Positions 27,495 through 39,065 of a stretch of DNA of 42,845 nt are shown piece by piece. Where the stretch lies: assembly GCA_022842185.1 (NCBI GenBank), contig JALHQB010000045.1:1-42845 (forward strand), read 5' to 3'. The translations under genes were made by a program, and so were the position numbers. The stretch's first letter is position 1; every line of letters starts with the position of its first letter. The DNA is from Acetobacteraceae bacterium (lineage in GTDB: Bacteria > Pseudomonadota > Alphaproteobacteria > Acetobacterales > Acetobacteraceae). A model generated the notes under the pieces. The model was not told the origin of the DNA. It saw nothing but the letters and a program-made list of their open reading frames with translations, and made no database searches.

Positions 27495-27539
27495 GGAATT
27501 TTCTTACCGCGCGGCCGCAGCGAAGCCAAGCGCGGCGGT

Positions 27540-28319
27540 TCAGGCGATGCGCCTGTCGAGGCAACCTTCGATCTCGGCATAATTCTCGATGATCCGGTCG
27601 TAGGACGGCGTGGTCTTGAGGAAATCCGACCTGATCTCCGCGATGGGATGGCCGATGAAATCGCGCATGGCCTGCCAACTCGCGGAATTGCCGTCGAGGA
27701 GATCCTCATAGTGGATTTCCCGATGCCGGCACGGCCGCAGCCATTCGCGGAACTGGCCGACGACGCGCTGCAGGCGCGCCATGTCGCGTTCCAGCCGCGC
27801 CTTTTCCACCCGCAGGGGCCGCAGCTGGAGGTCGGCGGGATTCTTGGTTCGCCAGACCCCGGTGTGATGGGCGTAAAGGTTGGACAGGCAGGTCTCGGCG
27901 ACGCGCTCCCGCACCAGATGGATGACGCCGACATCGGACCGGCGCGCCCATTCGAACAGGAACGGCGAGGACATCATGTCCCACCAACCGCCGCAGAAAT
28001 TCACCACATGGCCGTATTTGATGTCGCATACTGCGGCGGGCCGACGCTGCGCGGCGGCAGCCGCGGCGAACCTGGCGAAGAAGGCGTCCGTCAGCAGGCG
28101 CGTATTCTCCTGCGACGGCACGAAGGCGCCTTCATTTTCAAGCAGGAAGCGTTTGCGGAAGGCGAAGAAGTTGGTCTCGGATTCCGGCGCGGCGGAAGCC
28201 GCGGCATTGGCGACCTCGCCGGGGGCGAAGGCAGCGTGGTTCGCCGAAATGATGGAACGAAACAGATGGGTGCCCGAACGTTCGGCAGCGAACAGCAGGA
28301 AAAGCTTAGGCGCTGGCAA
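27540..28319 (-). CDS. Sulfotransferase-family protein
   Basis: About 259 residues. The N-terminal KLFLLFAAERSGTHLFRSII has the PAPS 5'-phosphosulfate loop (ERSGTHLF). A later segment, VGVIHLVRERVAETCLSNLY, matches the 3'-phosphate-binding region with the Arg/Ser pair. It is expected to transfer sulfate from PAPS to a glycan, lipid or small molecule. Start: a TTG at 28319 has a perfect GGAGG (28325-28329) five bases upstream, which I prefer to the GTG at 28331 that lacks one. It ends 45 nt before rpiB on the same strand. Divergent from the glycosyltransferase genes, it probably sulfates the polysaccharide they make (inference). Confidence 0.85.
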   Translation of the reverse strand: MPAPKLFLLFAAERSGTHLFRSIISANHAAFAPGEVANAAASAAPESETNFFAFRKRFLLENEGAFVPSQENTRLLTDAFFARFAAAAAAQRRPAAVCDIKYGHVVNFCGGWWDMMSSPFLFEWARRSDVGVIHLVRERVAETCLSNLYAHHTGVWRTKNPADLQLRPLRVEKARLERDMARLQRVVGQFREWLRPCRHREIHYEDLLDGNSASWQAMRDFIGHPIAEIRSDFLKTTPSYDRIIENYAEIEGCLDRRIA

Positions 28320-28417
28320 TTCTGCCTCCACTGCGATTCTGGAATGCAGGGTGGTTCCTACAGGAGCTACCCAAGGGCGGAACCGCTCCCGCTGTCATCG
28401 AGCGGGCATCTTTCAGC

Positions 28418-28453
28418 GTCCGGATGATTCCACCCCAGCCGGATTTGCTCTAG
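28418..28453. repeat. Dispersed repeat, inverted copy of the element at 13996
   Basis: Bases 28439-28453 are the exact reverse complement of 13996-14010, and the flanking bases are related as well. It lies in the 261-nt divergent spacer between the sulfotransferase and GT61 genes. Confidence 0.55.
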
Positions 28454-28580
28454 AAGATCGAGCGCGTCCAGTCCATTGGCGTGTATGGGGTGTGCGAAGT
28501 CGTGGCGCTGCCGACTCGAGCCGTTGCTTGGTCACCGGTCCGTGAGAATAGCGCCCCCATTGCATGACGGGTGACCATTG

Positions 28581-29735
28581 ATGGAGCGACCCGCTGCGGC
28601 GGCGCCAGAACTGGCGGACGAAGATGCACCGGTGGCCACCATCGCCGCCATTCCCGGTTCGACCTACCCGATCCGCTACGCCGGGCTTGCCGCCCCCGGC
28701 GGTGCGTGCGCCGACACTGAAACACGTTTCCGACGCCGCGCGACCTACCTCTCGGCGCCGCAATTCGTGATCCTGCGCCGGGAACGCCTGGTCCTCGATA
28801 CCCGCTTCGGATCTCTGCTGCGTGAGGCAGGCGGCGCGTGGGAAACCGTGCCCGACGCCTTCAATCGCCCATATGCGCCGGGTGAAGCGGCCTATCTGGC
28901 AGATATCAACACGGTGCTCCCCCGCCAGCTGCGGCGGGATCTGGTTGACGACCTGACGGCGGGCGGGCCATGGCAGTTTCCGCTGCTGAGCCGATGGTCG
29001 CGGGTCTATTTTCATTTGCTGTCCGAAAGTCTCAGCCAGATACAGTTCCTCGCCGGGGCCGCCGGGAAAGGCGCGCTTCGCGCGATAACCACAGGCAATC
29101 GGACATCCGTCCAGGAAATCGCGCAATCTCATCTGGCATTCATGGGCATAGAGGCCGTCGAAGCCAGATCCAGGTTCTGCTGGGTCGACAACGCCATTTT
29201 CTATACTGGTTTTTTCAGGCACGCTTCGATCAATGATATTTTTGCGGGACTGGTAAGAACGGTCAGGCGCCGCGCCGGGTCCGCCGCTCCATCAAGGGCA
29301 GACCGGCTGATCTATGTCTCGCGCCTGGGGGCCAAGGCCCGGCCCCTCGACAATGAGGCGGCGCTCGCAGCCGTAGCGCAGCGGCTCGGCTTTGAAATCG
29401 TCGATCCGGGAGAACTGACGTTTCTCGATCAGGTAGCCCTGTTTTCTCAAGCGCGTGTGGTGGCCGGGCCGCATGGAGCGGGCTTGGCGAACGCCGCCTT
29501 CTGTTCACCGGGATCGATCCTGCTGGAACTTCGGCCGCTCAACCGCCCCGGCCAGTCGCCAATGCTGAATGAGAGCTACCGGCGGATCTGCGCCGTCCAG
29601 AACCTCCAATACGACTGCGCCATCTTCGCCAATCCGCCCGAGCAGGATGGCTGGTCGATCGACGTGGATCGGGCGGCCCGGCTGCTTGACCTCGCAGCCC
29701 GACGGGACCGCGTCAGTCTGCCGCCTGCCCCATGA
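28581..29735 (+). CDS. GT61-family (DUF563) glycosyltransferase
   Basis: 384 residues. The C-terminal block VAGPHGAGLANAAFCSPGS followed by ILLELRP is the GT61 hallmark, and YVSRLGAKARPLDNEAALAA and FEIVDPGELTFLDQVALFS precede it as in the family. These are soluble glycosyltransferases of variable sugar specificity. The ATG at 28581 is taken (a TTG lies one codon earlier). The 3' part (about 29160-29260) is already less GC-rich than the genome average. It overlaps the next gene by 4 nt (ATGA), starting a run of coupled glycan genes. Confidence 0.85.
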   Translation: MERPAAAAPELADEDAPVATIAAIPGSTYPIRYAGLAAPGGACADTETRFRRRATYLSAPQFVILRRERLVLDTRFGSLLREAGGAWETVPDAFNRPYAPGEAAYLADINTVLPRQLRRDLVDDLTAGGPWQFPLLSRWSRVYFHLLSESLSQIQFLAGAAGKGALRAITTGNRTSVQEIAQSHLAFMGIEAVEARSRFCWVDNAIFYTGFFRHASINDIFAGLVRTVRRRAGSAAPSRADRLIYVSRLGAKARPLDNEAALAAVAQRLGFEIVDPGELTFLDQVALFSQARVVAGPHGAGLANAAFCSPGSILLELRPLNRPGQSPMLNESYRRICAVQNLQYDCAIFANPPEQDGWSIDVDRAARLLDLAARRDRVSLPPAP

Positions 29736-30505
29736 CGGGCCACCGTGTCGCCGTTCTGTTCTTCGGCCTGTCGCGCAATGCCGCCCTGACCGGCGATTCC
29801 ATTGTGCAGAATGTGTTCAACCACTCCGGCAACCAGGGACTCGAGTTTTTTGTCGCATCCAGCCTGAATTCTGTAGATCGCATTTCCAATGGCCGTAGTG
29901 GGGAAAGAAATGTCCGCATAAACAAATACGACATGGATCATATGATCTGCGATCTGAATATCTATAGAAATCAGAATGATAACGACATAATTCATCACTA
30001 TCAAATCGTCATTCAGAAGGATGATTATCACAAGAATAATCATTTAAGCAGTAAATTTCTGCTTCACCAGCTATTCTCCCTCCGGTTAGGTTATAATACA
30101 TTAATTTCTGGTGGATTTGGTGAATTTTCCGCATTTGTTTTTCTGCGCCCCGACCTTCTTTACGTGGACCCGCTTGAGATCGGCGATTTTGTCAGGCAAC
30201 ACGCGGCTGGGAAGTCGGTGTGTCTGCCATCCTGGCATTCCTGGGGTGGGCTGAACGACCGCTTTGCCATCGCCTCTCCCGCCGCCGCCGCCGCCTATGC
30301 AACGCGGCTCGACGTCGTGAACTCCTACTGCCAGACCATGCCTCTGCATCCCGAACGCCTGCTGGCCCACGCCTTGGGCGAGGCTGGCGTGACGGTGACC
30401 TTCACCGCAGCGCGTGCTCGCCGCGTCCGCGCGACCGGCCATGTCGTGGAGGAAGACTTCACCAAGGGCGGCAAGCCACGCCCTCGGGAACCGGCGCCGC
30501 CGTGA
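29732..30505 (+). CDS. Unknown glycan-cluster protein with AT-rich core
   Basis: 257 residues. I do not recognise a named family with certainty. The C-terminal half has FVFLRPDLLYVDPL, SWHSWGGLNDRFAIASP and a following Tyr/Arg pattern, which recalls bacterial nucleotide-sugar-type transferases that act on surface glycans. The middle is unusual: by hand count 29881-30120 is about 36% GC (86 of 240), rich in Asn, Lys, Ile and codons such as AAT, ATA and TTA, whereas both ends are strongly GC-rich. This suggests a mosaic or recently acquired gene. The frame stays open throughout, so it is not obviously broken. Start and stop are coupled to the GT61 gene by 4 nt. Confidence 0.7.
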   Translation: MTGHRVAVLFFGLSRNAALTGDSIVQNVFNHSGNQGLEFFVASSLNSVDRISNGRSGERNVRINKYDMDHMICDLNIYRNQNDNDIIHHYQIVIQKDDYHKNNHLSSKFLLHQLFSLRLGYNTLISGGFGEFSAFVFLRPDLLYVDPLEIGDFVRQHAAGKSVCLPSWHSWGGLNDRFAIASPAAAAAYATRLDVVNSYCQTMPLHPERLLAHALGEAGVTVTFTAARARRVRATGHVVEEDFTKGGKPRPREPAPP

Positions 30506-30582
30506 TCTGATGGTCCGCGCCTGGCCGTCACCGTCCTGGGGCGTCACTCCGCCATGCGCAAGGCTTCCGGACCACCGTATCT

Positions 30583-31224
30583 ATGCCCTACCCTGGCGCC
30601 CCGAACCGTGAGTTCCTGCTCGTGAATGTCGATACAGAACACGCATCGCCGCGGCAGTCGTTGGAGGCGGATCTGGTCGCCCTGCGCACCGAGGTAGCAC
30701 AGCTGCGTGCCAGGCTCGATGACCAGGAGCGGATACTCCAGATCCGCGATGCCGCATTCGGTCCGCCCACCGCATCGTCGGCGCCGCAGGTCGCTTCAGC
30801 GCCCCTCCCCATCGCCTACGAGATCGCGGCCGACCAGTTGTTGCCGACGCAGGATGGTTTCTATCAGCTCGAATGGGGTCCCGAAGGCGCCTTTCGCTGG
30901 ACTGGCCCAGGCGCCGACGTGCATTTCGAGACGTGGATCGACCGGTCCGCGCCGCTGCATGCCACAGTCGCGATCTTCCATTTCGGCACGCCCGACAATG
31001 CGAAGGACATGACGGTCGAAGTCGATGGCACGCACTATCCCCTTCATCGTGAAGGCAGCGAGAAGGTGCTCCGATCCGATCCCATCGCGCCGCGCCCCGG
31101 CGATGGGGCGACACGCTTCACGCTTCACGTCCCGCATATCCACTCGCCTGCGTCGAGCGGCTTCAATAACGACAGGCGCATCCTTGGCGTCGCCTTCCAG
31201 CGCTTGCGCATCGCCCGTGGCTGA
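30583..31224 (+). CDS. Unknown protein with coiled coil and beta-rich domain, in glycosyltransferase operon
   Basis: 213 residues. Residues about 22-57 form a short coiled coil (SLEADLVALRTEVAQLRARL), followed by a beta-rich domain with YQLEWGPEGAFRWTGPGADV, VEVDGTHYPLHREG and a C-terminal DRRILGVAFQRLRIARG. A Trp-rich pattern of the fRWTGP kind followed by DG and DRR.LG occurs in proteins beside or fused to glycosyltransferases of Rhodospirillales (impression, not searched), suggesting a carbohydrate- or lipid-binding sandwich. No signal peptide. The start is uncertain (ATG 30583, GTG 30622). The stop overlaps the GT2 start by 8 nt. Confidence 0.6.
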   Translation: MPYPGAPNREFLLVNVDTEHASPRQSLEADLVALRTEVAQLRARLDDQERILQIRDAAFGPPTASSAPQVASAPLPIAYEIAADQLLPTQDGFYQLEWGPEGAFRWTGPGADVHFETWIDRSAPLHATVAIFHFGTPDNAKDMTVEVDGTHYPLHREGSEKVLRSDPIAPRPGDGATRFTLHVPHIHSPASSGFNNDRRILGVAFQRLRIARG

Positions 31225-32179
31225 CACACCCGCGCCTGCGTGCCGCATCACCGCGGCGATCTGCACCTATGAACGGTATGACCTGCTGCCGGGGGCCATC
31301 GAATCGGTTCTGGCGCAGTCGCTGCCGGCCGGCACCTTCGAACTGGTCGTGATCGACAATTCCCCCGATCCGGATCGTTCCGCCCGGGAAGCCGCCGCCT
31401 TCGCCCGCCGGCCCGGCATGACCTGGCGGCATGAGGCGCGGCCCGGCCTGTCCAATGCGCGCAATGTCGCCGCACGGCTCGCCCGCGCGCCGATCATCGC
31501 CTATCTGGACGACGATGCCCGCGCGGATCCGGCCTGGCTGGAGAACATCGCCGGCTGCTTCGACCAGTTCGGCGGCGCCGTGGGCGTGGTGGGCGGGCGC
31601 ATCCGGCCCTGGTGGAGCGCGCCGCGACCGGACTGGCTGCCCGATGAGATGCTGGGCGATATCACCGTGGTCGATCTGGGCCCCCACCGCCGGCTGGTCG
31701 CGGAAGGCGAATGGCTCGCCGGCGCCAATATCGCCTTCCGCATCGCCGCCTTGCAGGCGGCCGGCGGATTCGACACCTCTCTTGGGCGCAACGGCGGCGG
31801 CGCCAGCCTTCTGTCGGCGGAGGAGACCGCGCTGACCGACCGCATCAAGGCGCAGGGCGGGCAGGTCGCCTATGATCCACTCGCCGCCGTCGATCATTGG
31901 GTGGATGCGGAACGGCTGACCCAGCGCTGGTTCCGCCGGCGCGCCGCCTGGCAGGCCGTCTCGGACTACCTGCGCGACCCGAAGGCGGCGATGGCACGGC
32001 GGGACCAAGCCTGGGCCGGGATGAAGGCCTTCCTCCTGACCTGCAACCCGGCCGACCGGACCATGCGCGGCCTTGCCTTGCAGCGCGAAGACGCCGCGGA
32101 TTTCCGCTGGCAGACCTCAGCCGTGTACAACGCCGTCAATGCGCTGCTCGCCGGGTTGGACGAGCAGGATGACGTCTGA
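31217..32179 (+). CDS. GT2-family glycosyltransferase
   Basis: 320 residues from the GTG at 31217, chosen because the GT-A fold begins directly after it (CRITAAICTYERYDLLPGAI) and the upstream frame is the shadow of the previous gene. Nucleotide-binding ELVVIDNSPDPD and the metal-binding YLDDDARADPAWLE motif are present, then GEWLAGANIAFRIAALQAAG and the acceptor-side EETALTDRIKAQGG. Likely transfers a sugar to a surface glycan or lipid carrier in the cytoplasm. It overlaps the previous gene by 8 nt and the next by 11 nt. Confidence 0.9.
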   Translation: MADTPAPACRITAAICTYERYDLLPGAIESVLAQSLPAGTFELVVIDNSPDPDRSAREAAAFARRPGMTWRHEARPGLSNARNVAARLARAPIIAYLDDDARADPAWLENIAGCFDQFGGAVGVVGGRIRPWWSAPRPDWLPDEMLGDITVVDLGPHRRLVAEGEWLAGANIAFRIAALQAAGGFDTSLGRNGGGASLLSAEETALTDRIKAQGGQVAYDPLAAVDHWVDAERLTQRWFRRRAAWQAVSDYLRDPKAAMARRDQAWAGMKAFLLTCNPADRTMRGLALQREDAADFRWQTSAVYNAVNALLAGLDEQDDV

Positions 32180-34454
32180 GGACATGACCACGGGCGGCGG
32201 GTCGTGGGCGGGCCTGCGGGTACTGGTGGTGTCGCCGGTGCCGACCTGGCCGATCACCCTGGGCAACCGCAACCGCATCGTGCAGGTCAACCGCGCCCTC
32301 CAGCGGGAAGGCGCGCATGTCGCGCTGTTGCACTACCCGTCCGATGAGGAATGGCGTGGCCGCCTGCCACGCGACGCGATGGCGCAGATGGCCCGGCAAT
32401 GGACGGAGGTGTTCCATTGCCCGGTCACGCGGCCACTGCATTCGCGCCCTTCCAGCGGTCCCGACCATGCCGCCGATGATTGGTGGGACCCGGCAATCGG
32501 CCAGATGCTGGACTGGTTGCTGAAGGTCGGCCGCTACGATGCGCTGCTGGTCAACTACACGTGGCTGTCCAAGGCGCTGGACCATGCGCCGGGCGGCATG
32601 CTGCGCATCCTCGACACCCATGACCGCTTTTCCGGCCGGCGCGAAATGCTGGCGGCGCATGGGATCGCGGCGGAATATTTCCACACGACCGAGGAACAGG
32701 AGCGCCTCGCCCTTGGCCGGGCCGACCTTGTCTGGGCCATCAAGGACCAGGAGGCCGAGGTCTTCGCCGCCCTGACGCATCGGCCGGTGCGTACGCTGCT
32801 GCACATGGAACCGCCAGCGCCACCCGCCCCGGCGCGGGATGCGGATGGCGTGCTGCGGTTGGGCGTCGTCGGCGGCCGCAACAACATCAATGCGAGCAAC
32901 ATCCGCCGCTTTCTCGAGGTCGCGGACGCCTATCTGCGTCGTACGCTCCTGCCGATCGAAATCGTGGTGGCGGGATCCGTCTGCGGTCTGCTCGAAGACC
33001 TCCGCCTGCCCTATCTGCGCCAACTCGGCTCGGTCGAGAGCATGGATACGCTGTATGATCAGGTCGATGCGGTGCTGGCCCCCCTCGCCTTCTCCACCGG
33101 CCTGAAGATCAAGGTCGGGGAGGCGCTGGCGCGGGGCAAGCCACTGATCAGCCACGCCCATGCCTTCGAGGGCTACGTCCCCGCCCACCCTTTCCACGAA
33201 TGCGCCGATTTCGAAGCCATGATGCGCGCCGCGCACCGCCTGGTGCGTGACCCCTCGCTGCTCGAAATCCTCGCGCAGGCATCACGCCATTCGGTCGCCG
33301 CGGCCGAGGCGAGCGTTGCCGCGACACTGCGCCATGCTGGGGAGATGGCGGCCGCCTTGCCGCCCTGTGTCGTCGTGGCGCTGCGCTTCGATCAGGCGCA
33401 GCTGGGCGACCTGGTATTCGACCATGCGCTCGACGTCGCACGCTATGCTGCCCATTGCGCGCCGGTCGCGGTGCATCTGGCCGGCGACCCGGCCGAGGGT
33501 GACCCGGCGGCATTGCGGCTGATTGCCGCGCAGGGCCGGATCGTGGTCGATCCGGCCTGCGACACGTTGCCCCCCATGGTCGCCGATATCCTGTTCGACG
33601 GCGCGCCGGAACGGCGGATTGGCCTCGCGGCGCTGCTGGCGGCGCCGCACCTGGCCGCCTGGTTCGCCACCCTGCCCGAGGACCTGCCGCAGGGGTCGTT
33701 TGGTACGAGGCTGGGCGTGGCCCATGCCGCGGCGCTCGCCTCACAAGGATGCCTCGATGACAGGCTTGTGCGGATCGCCGCGTGTTTTCCTCGTTTCCTG
33801 CTGATCGAGGAAGCGCCATCCCGTGCGGCCGCCGCGATCGCCCACGCCGCCGGTGCGGAACGCATTGCCGCCCCGTTGCTGTGGCGGGGGGAAGACAGCC
33901 GGCTGCTCGCCGCGCTGCGCCGCGCGCCGGCGGGGCCGGTGGCGTTGCTGACCGAGGATCCGGGGGCGGTCGAATTGCGGCCGATCCTGGCCTACCTGAC
34001 CACCGCCTTGGGTCGGGTGGTGACCCTGTTCGTCCCCGATGGCGTAGCGGCATTGCCGGAATGGCCAGCGGATGGGCCGTTGGCGGTGCAGCAGGATGCC
34101 ATCTCCTGCGCGACGATGGCCGCATTCTTCGATCCGCAGACCTGGCGCCACGAGCGACCGGCTTTCGTCGTCGAACATGGGCGGCCCGCGACCAGCCGCC
34201 CGGCGCGGGAGATCGCGATGCGCGCGGGCATCGCCCATCTGCGGATCGCTGACCCGTCCGCGCCCGGCGTGGTCTCGACACGCGCGGCGCTGACCTATCG
34301 CACGCGCGGCTTCGTGTCGGCAGCCCTTGTGATGGCGGCCCTTCATCGCCGCGACGGCGATGCAAGCGGAACCGACGATGCGGCTGAGGAACTCGGCCTC
34401 GATGCCGGCTGGGCGCGAATCTGGAGCGAACTGGGGCGATTGCTCGCGGCCTGA
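32169..34454 (+). CDS. GT4-like glycosyltransferase fused to an uncharacterised C-terminal domain
   Basis: 761 residues from the ATG at 32169. Residues about 15-400 are GT4-like: LRVLVVSPVPTWPITLGNRN, ILDTHDRFSGRREMLAAHGI, a start of the second Rossmann half at LRLGVVGGRNNINASNIRRF, and STGLKIKVGEALARGKPLIS, which is the donor-binding signature. Residues about 400-761 are Ala/Leu-rich and not recognised; they contain blocks such as ALRFDQAQLGDLVF and FVVEHGRPATSRPAREIAMR and may be another transferase-like or binding domain. The length is about twice a normal GT4. It is the last gene of the glycan run, overlapping GT2 by 11 nt. Confidence 0.8.
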   Translation: MTSEDMTTGGGSWAGLRVLVVSPVPTWPITLGNRNRIVQVNRALQREGAHVALLHYPSDEEWRGRLPRDAMAQMARQWTEVFHCPVTRPLHSRPSSGPDHAADDWWDPAIGQMLDWLLKVGRYDALLVNYTWLSKALDHAPGGMLRILDTHDRFSGRREMLAAHGIAAEYFHTTEEQERLALGRADLVWAIKDQEAEVFAALTHRPVRTLLHMEPPAPPAPARDADGVLRLGVVGGRNNINASNIRRFLEVADAYLRRTLLPIEIVVAGSVCGLLEDLRLPYLRQLGSVESMDTLYDQVDAVLAPLAFSTGLKIKVGEALARGKPLISHAHAFEGYVPAHPFHECADFEAMMRAAHRLVRDPSLLEILAQASRHSVAAAEASVAATLRHAGEMAAALPPCVVVALRFDQAQLGDLVFDHALDVARYAAHCAPVAVHLAGDPAEGDPAALRLIAAQGRIVVDPACDTLPPMVADILFDGAPERRIGLAALLAAPHLAAWFATLPEDLPQGSFGTRLGVAHAAALASQGCLDDRLVRIAACFPRFLLIEEAPSRAAAAIAHAAGAERIAAPLLWRGEDSRLLAALRRAPAGPVALLTEDPGAVELRPILAYLTTALGRVVTLFVPDGVAALPEWPADGPLAVQQDAISCATMAAFFDPQTWRHERPAFVVEHGRPATSRPAREIAMRAGIAHLRIADPSAPGVVSTRAALTYRTRGFVSAALVMAALHRRDGDASGTDDAAEELGLDAGWARIWSELGRLLAA

Positions 34455-34628
34455 CGCCGACCGGCTGGCGAACCTCATTCGGAGACGGTTTTTCTCCCTA
34501 CGCGACGAAGGGCACGAAAACGTTGCTTGAACCGCGCTGGGTGAGCCAGACCCGCATTTCGCTTTCGCTACGCCGCAACCCGTGGCACTTGATGCGCCCA
34601 GGGATTACGCCGCCACGGAGAAGAACCG

Positions 34629-37316
<2,688 letters not shown>

Positions 37317-37374
37317 AGCGCCGATTGCCTTGACATCCCCGCCGCGCAACGCTGCGAGCGGGAGGACATATGCC

Positions 37375-38169
37375 ATGACACAGGATTGGCTCGGCCTTGC
37401 GGGGCAGGTCGCGATCGTCACCGGCGCGGGTGGCGGGATCGGCAGCGCCATCGCGGCCGAATTGGCCGCGGCGGGTGCAGTGGTCGGATTGTTGGACCGC
37501 GACGGGGCGGCGGCCGAGGCCGTCGCGTCGCGGCTGCGCGACCTTGGTGCCTCAGCCGTCGCGACGGCCTGCGACATCACCGACGAAGCCAGCGTGCGGA
37601 TGGCGATGGAGACCACGCGCGCGGCGCTCGGCGACGCCGCGATCCTGGTGAACAACGCCGGCATCCTGCGGCCTGGCGCGCTGGCCGACATTCCGATCGC
37701 GCAGTGGAATGCGCTGCTCGCGGTAAACCTGACCGGCTGTCTCACCTGCGCGCAGGCGGTGCGGCCGCAGATGCTGGCGCGCGGGGGCGGGTCGCTGGTG
37801 CACATCGCATCGATCGCCGCGACCAACCCACAACCGCGCAGCGGCGCCTACAGCCCGTCCAAGGCCGGGGTCGCGATGCTGTCGCGGCAATTGGCGCTGG
37901 AATGGGGACCGGACGGCATTCGCAGCAACATCGTCAGCCCGGGCTTCATACGGACGCCGATGTCGGAGGCCTTCTACCTTGCACCCGGCATTCTGGAACG
38001 CCGGGAGGCGATGGTCCCGCGCGGACGGGTCGGCACACCGCAGGACATCGCGGATGCGGTGACGTTCCTCGCCAGCGCGCGCGCGTCCTATGTGAATGGG
38101 GCGGAACTGCTGGTCGATGGCGGGCTCGACCAGGTGATGATGGAGTTGACGCCGCGGCCGGGCTTCTGA
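37375..38169 (+). CDS. Short-chain dehydrogenase/reductase
   Basis: 264 residues. Classical SDR: nucleotide motif TGAGGGIG (16-23), ILVNNAGILRPG, catalytic Ser146, Tyr159 and Lys163 in AYSPSKAGVAML, and SPGFIRTPM in the cofactor lid. GGAGGAC upstream and the MTQDWLGLAG start make the ATG at 37375 the likely start; the longer frame runs back into the preceding gene. Probably an NAD(P)-dependent oxidoreductase of a small alcohol or carbonyl; substrate unknown. Confidence 0.93.
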   Translation: MTQDWLGLAGQVAIVTGAGGGIGSAIAAELAAAGAVVGLLDRDGAAAEAVASRLRDLGASAVATACDITDEASVRMAMETTRAALGDAAILVNNAGILRPGALADIPIAQWNALLAVNLTGCLTCAQAVRPQMLARGGGSLVHIASIAATNPQPRSGAYSPSKAGVAMLSRQLALEWGPDGIRSNIVSPGFIRTPMSEAFYLAPGILERREAMVPRGRVGTPQDIADAVTFLASARASYVNGAELLVDGGLDQVMMELTPRPGF

Positions 38170-38198
38170 CCGCCAGCAGGGCGGGTTCCTGCCGCGGG

Positions 38199-38210
38199 CC
38201 GTCCGGACGG
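38199..38210. terminator. Short palindrome between convergent genes
   Basis: CCGTCCGGACGG is a perfect 12-bp palindrome directly before the stop of the minus-strand hydrolase, in the 41-nt gap after the SDR. Position suggests a shared terminator; the stem is short and without a T-tract. Confidence 0.3.
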
Positions 38211-39050
38211 TCAGGCGCCGGCGAGGAAATCCGTGACCAACGCAATCTGTGCAGGGTCCATCAGCGCCGGTGCGTGTCCGGCGCCGGGAATCTCCTCCAG
38301 TCGCAGATGCCCTGCGGCGACCATCTCCCGCGCCGTATCCGCCGGCAGCACGTCGCTCTCGGCACCACGGATCAGCAGCGTCGGCGCCCGCACCACCCCC
38401 CACAACCCGCGCATGTCCACCGCTTCGGCATCCTTCGCGCAGATCGGCGTGGCGATGGCAGGGTCGTAATGCAGCATGACCCCGCCTTCGACCTGGCGGG
38501 CGGAGGTGTCCGCCAGGTGCCGCCATTGCGCATCGGACAATGTCCCGAAGGGCGCGTGGATGTGGCGAAGATGGGCTTCCAGCGCGGCGATGTCGGGGAA
38601 GGTTTCCGGCGGCAGCGCCATATAGTCACGGATGCGTGCCATCGCGTCCTGCGGCACGAAGCAGCCGACATCGTTCAGCACCAACCGCCGTATCGGATTG
38701 CCGGGCGTCGCGGCGATCACCATGCCGCAGATGCCGCCGAGGGAGGTTCCGACCCAATCCACCGGCTGATCGATCCGCGCGAGCAGATGAGACAGCGCCG
38801 TGATGTAGGTCGTCGGTTGGTACAAGGCCGGGTTGGGCAGCCAGTCGGACGCGCCGCGGCCAGGCAGGTCGGGACAGATCACGCGGCGGCCGGCTTCGGC
38901 CAAGGCGACGGCGAGAGCATCGAAATCTCTTCCCGTCCGGGTCAGGCCATGCACACAGACCACCGGAGCGCCCTCGGCCGGGCCCCATTCCGACCAGCGC
39001 ATGGTGGCGAAGCCAGCGGGTGACAGCCATCGCACCGCACCGTCGCGCAT
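38211..39050 (-). CDS. Alpha/beta hydrolase
   Basis: 279 residues. Oxyanion segment VVCVHGLTRTGRDFDALAVA, nucleophile elbow GTSLGG (Ser103), likely acid in LLIRGAESDVLP and His in IPGAGHAPALMDP complete a canonical triad. The DLPGRGASDWL block with PTTYITALSHLLARI matches a proteobacterial subgroup of uncharacterised esterases and C-C hydrolases. The substrate is unknown. An AGGA motif precedes the ATG. Confidence 0.9.
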   Translation of the reverse strand: MRDGAVRWLSPAGFATMRWSEWGPAEGAPVVCVHGLTRTGRDFDALAVALAEAGRRVICPDLPGRGASDWLPNPALYQPTTYITALSHLLARIDQPVDWVGTSLGGICGMVIAATPGNPIRRLVLNDVGCFVPQDAMARIRDYMALPPETFPDIAALEAHLRHIHAPFGTLSDAQWRHLADTSARQVEGGVMLHYDPAIATPICAKDAEAVDMRGLWGVVRAPTLLIRGAESDVLPADTAREMVAAGHLRLEEIPGAGHAPALMDPAQIALVTDFLAGA

Positions 39051-39065
39051 GATCCTGGTCCCTTT

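Noticed and set aside
29732..30505. Frameshifted or broken gene because of the AT-rich core
   Set aside because: The frame is continuous and the end shows family-like motifs, so a mosaic or acquired intact gene is more likely.
34455..34628. SAM-II or other riboswitch in front of the metY gene
   Set aside because: This class often precedes met genes in alphaproteobacteria, but I could not find the conserved SAM-II core or its pseudoknot partners. A covariance-model search would decide.
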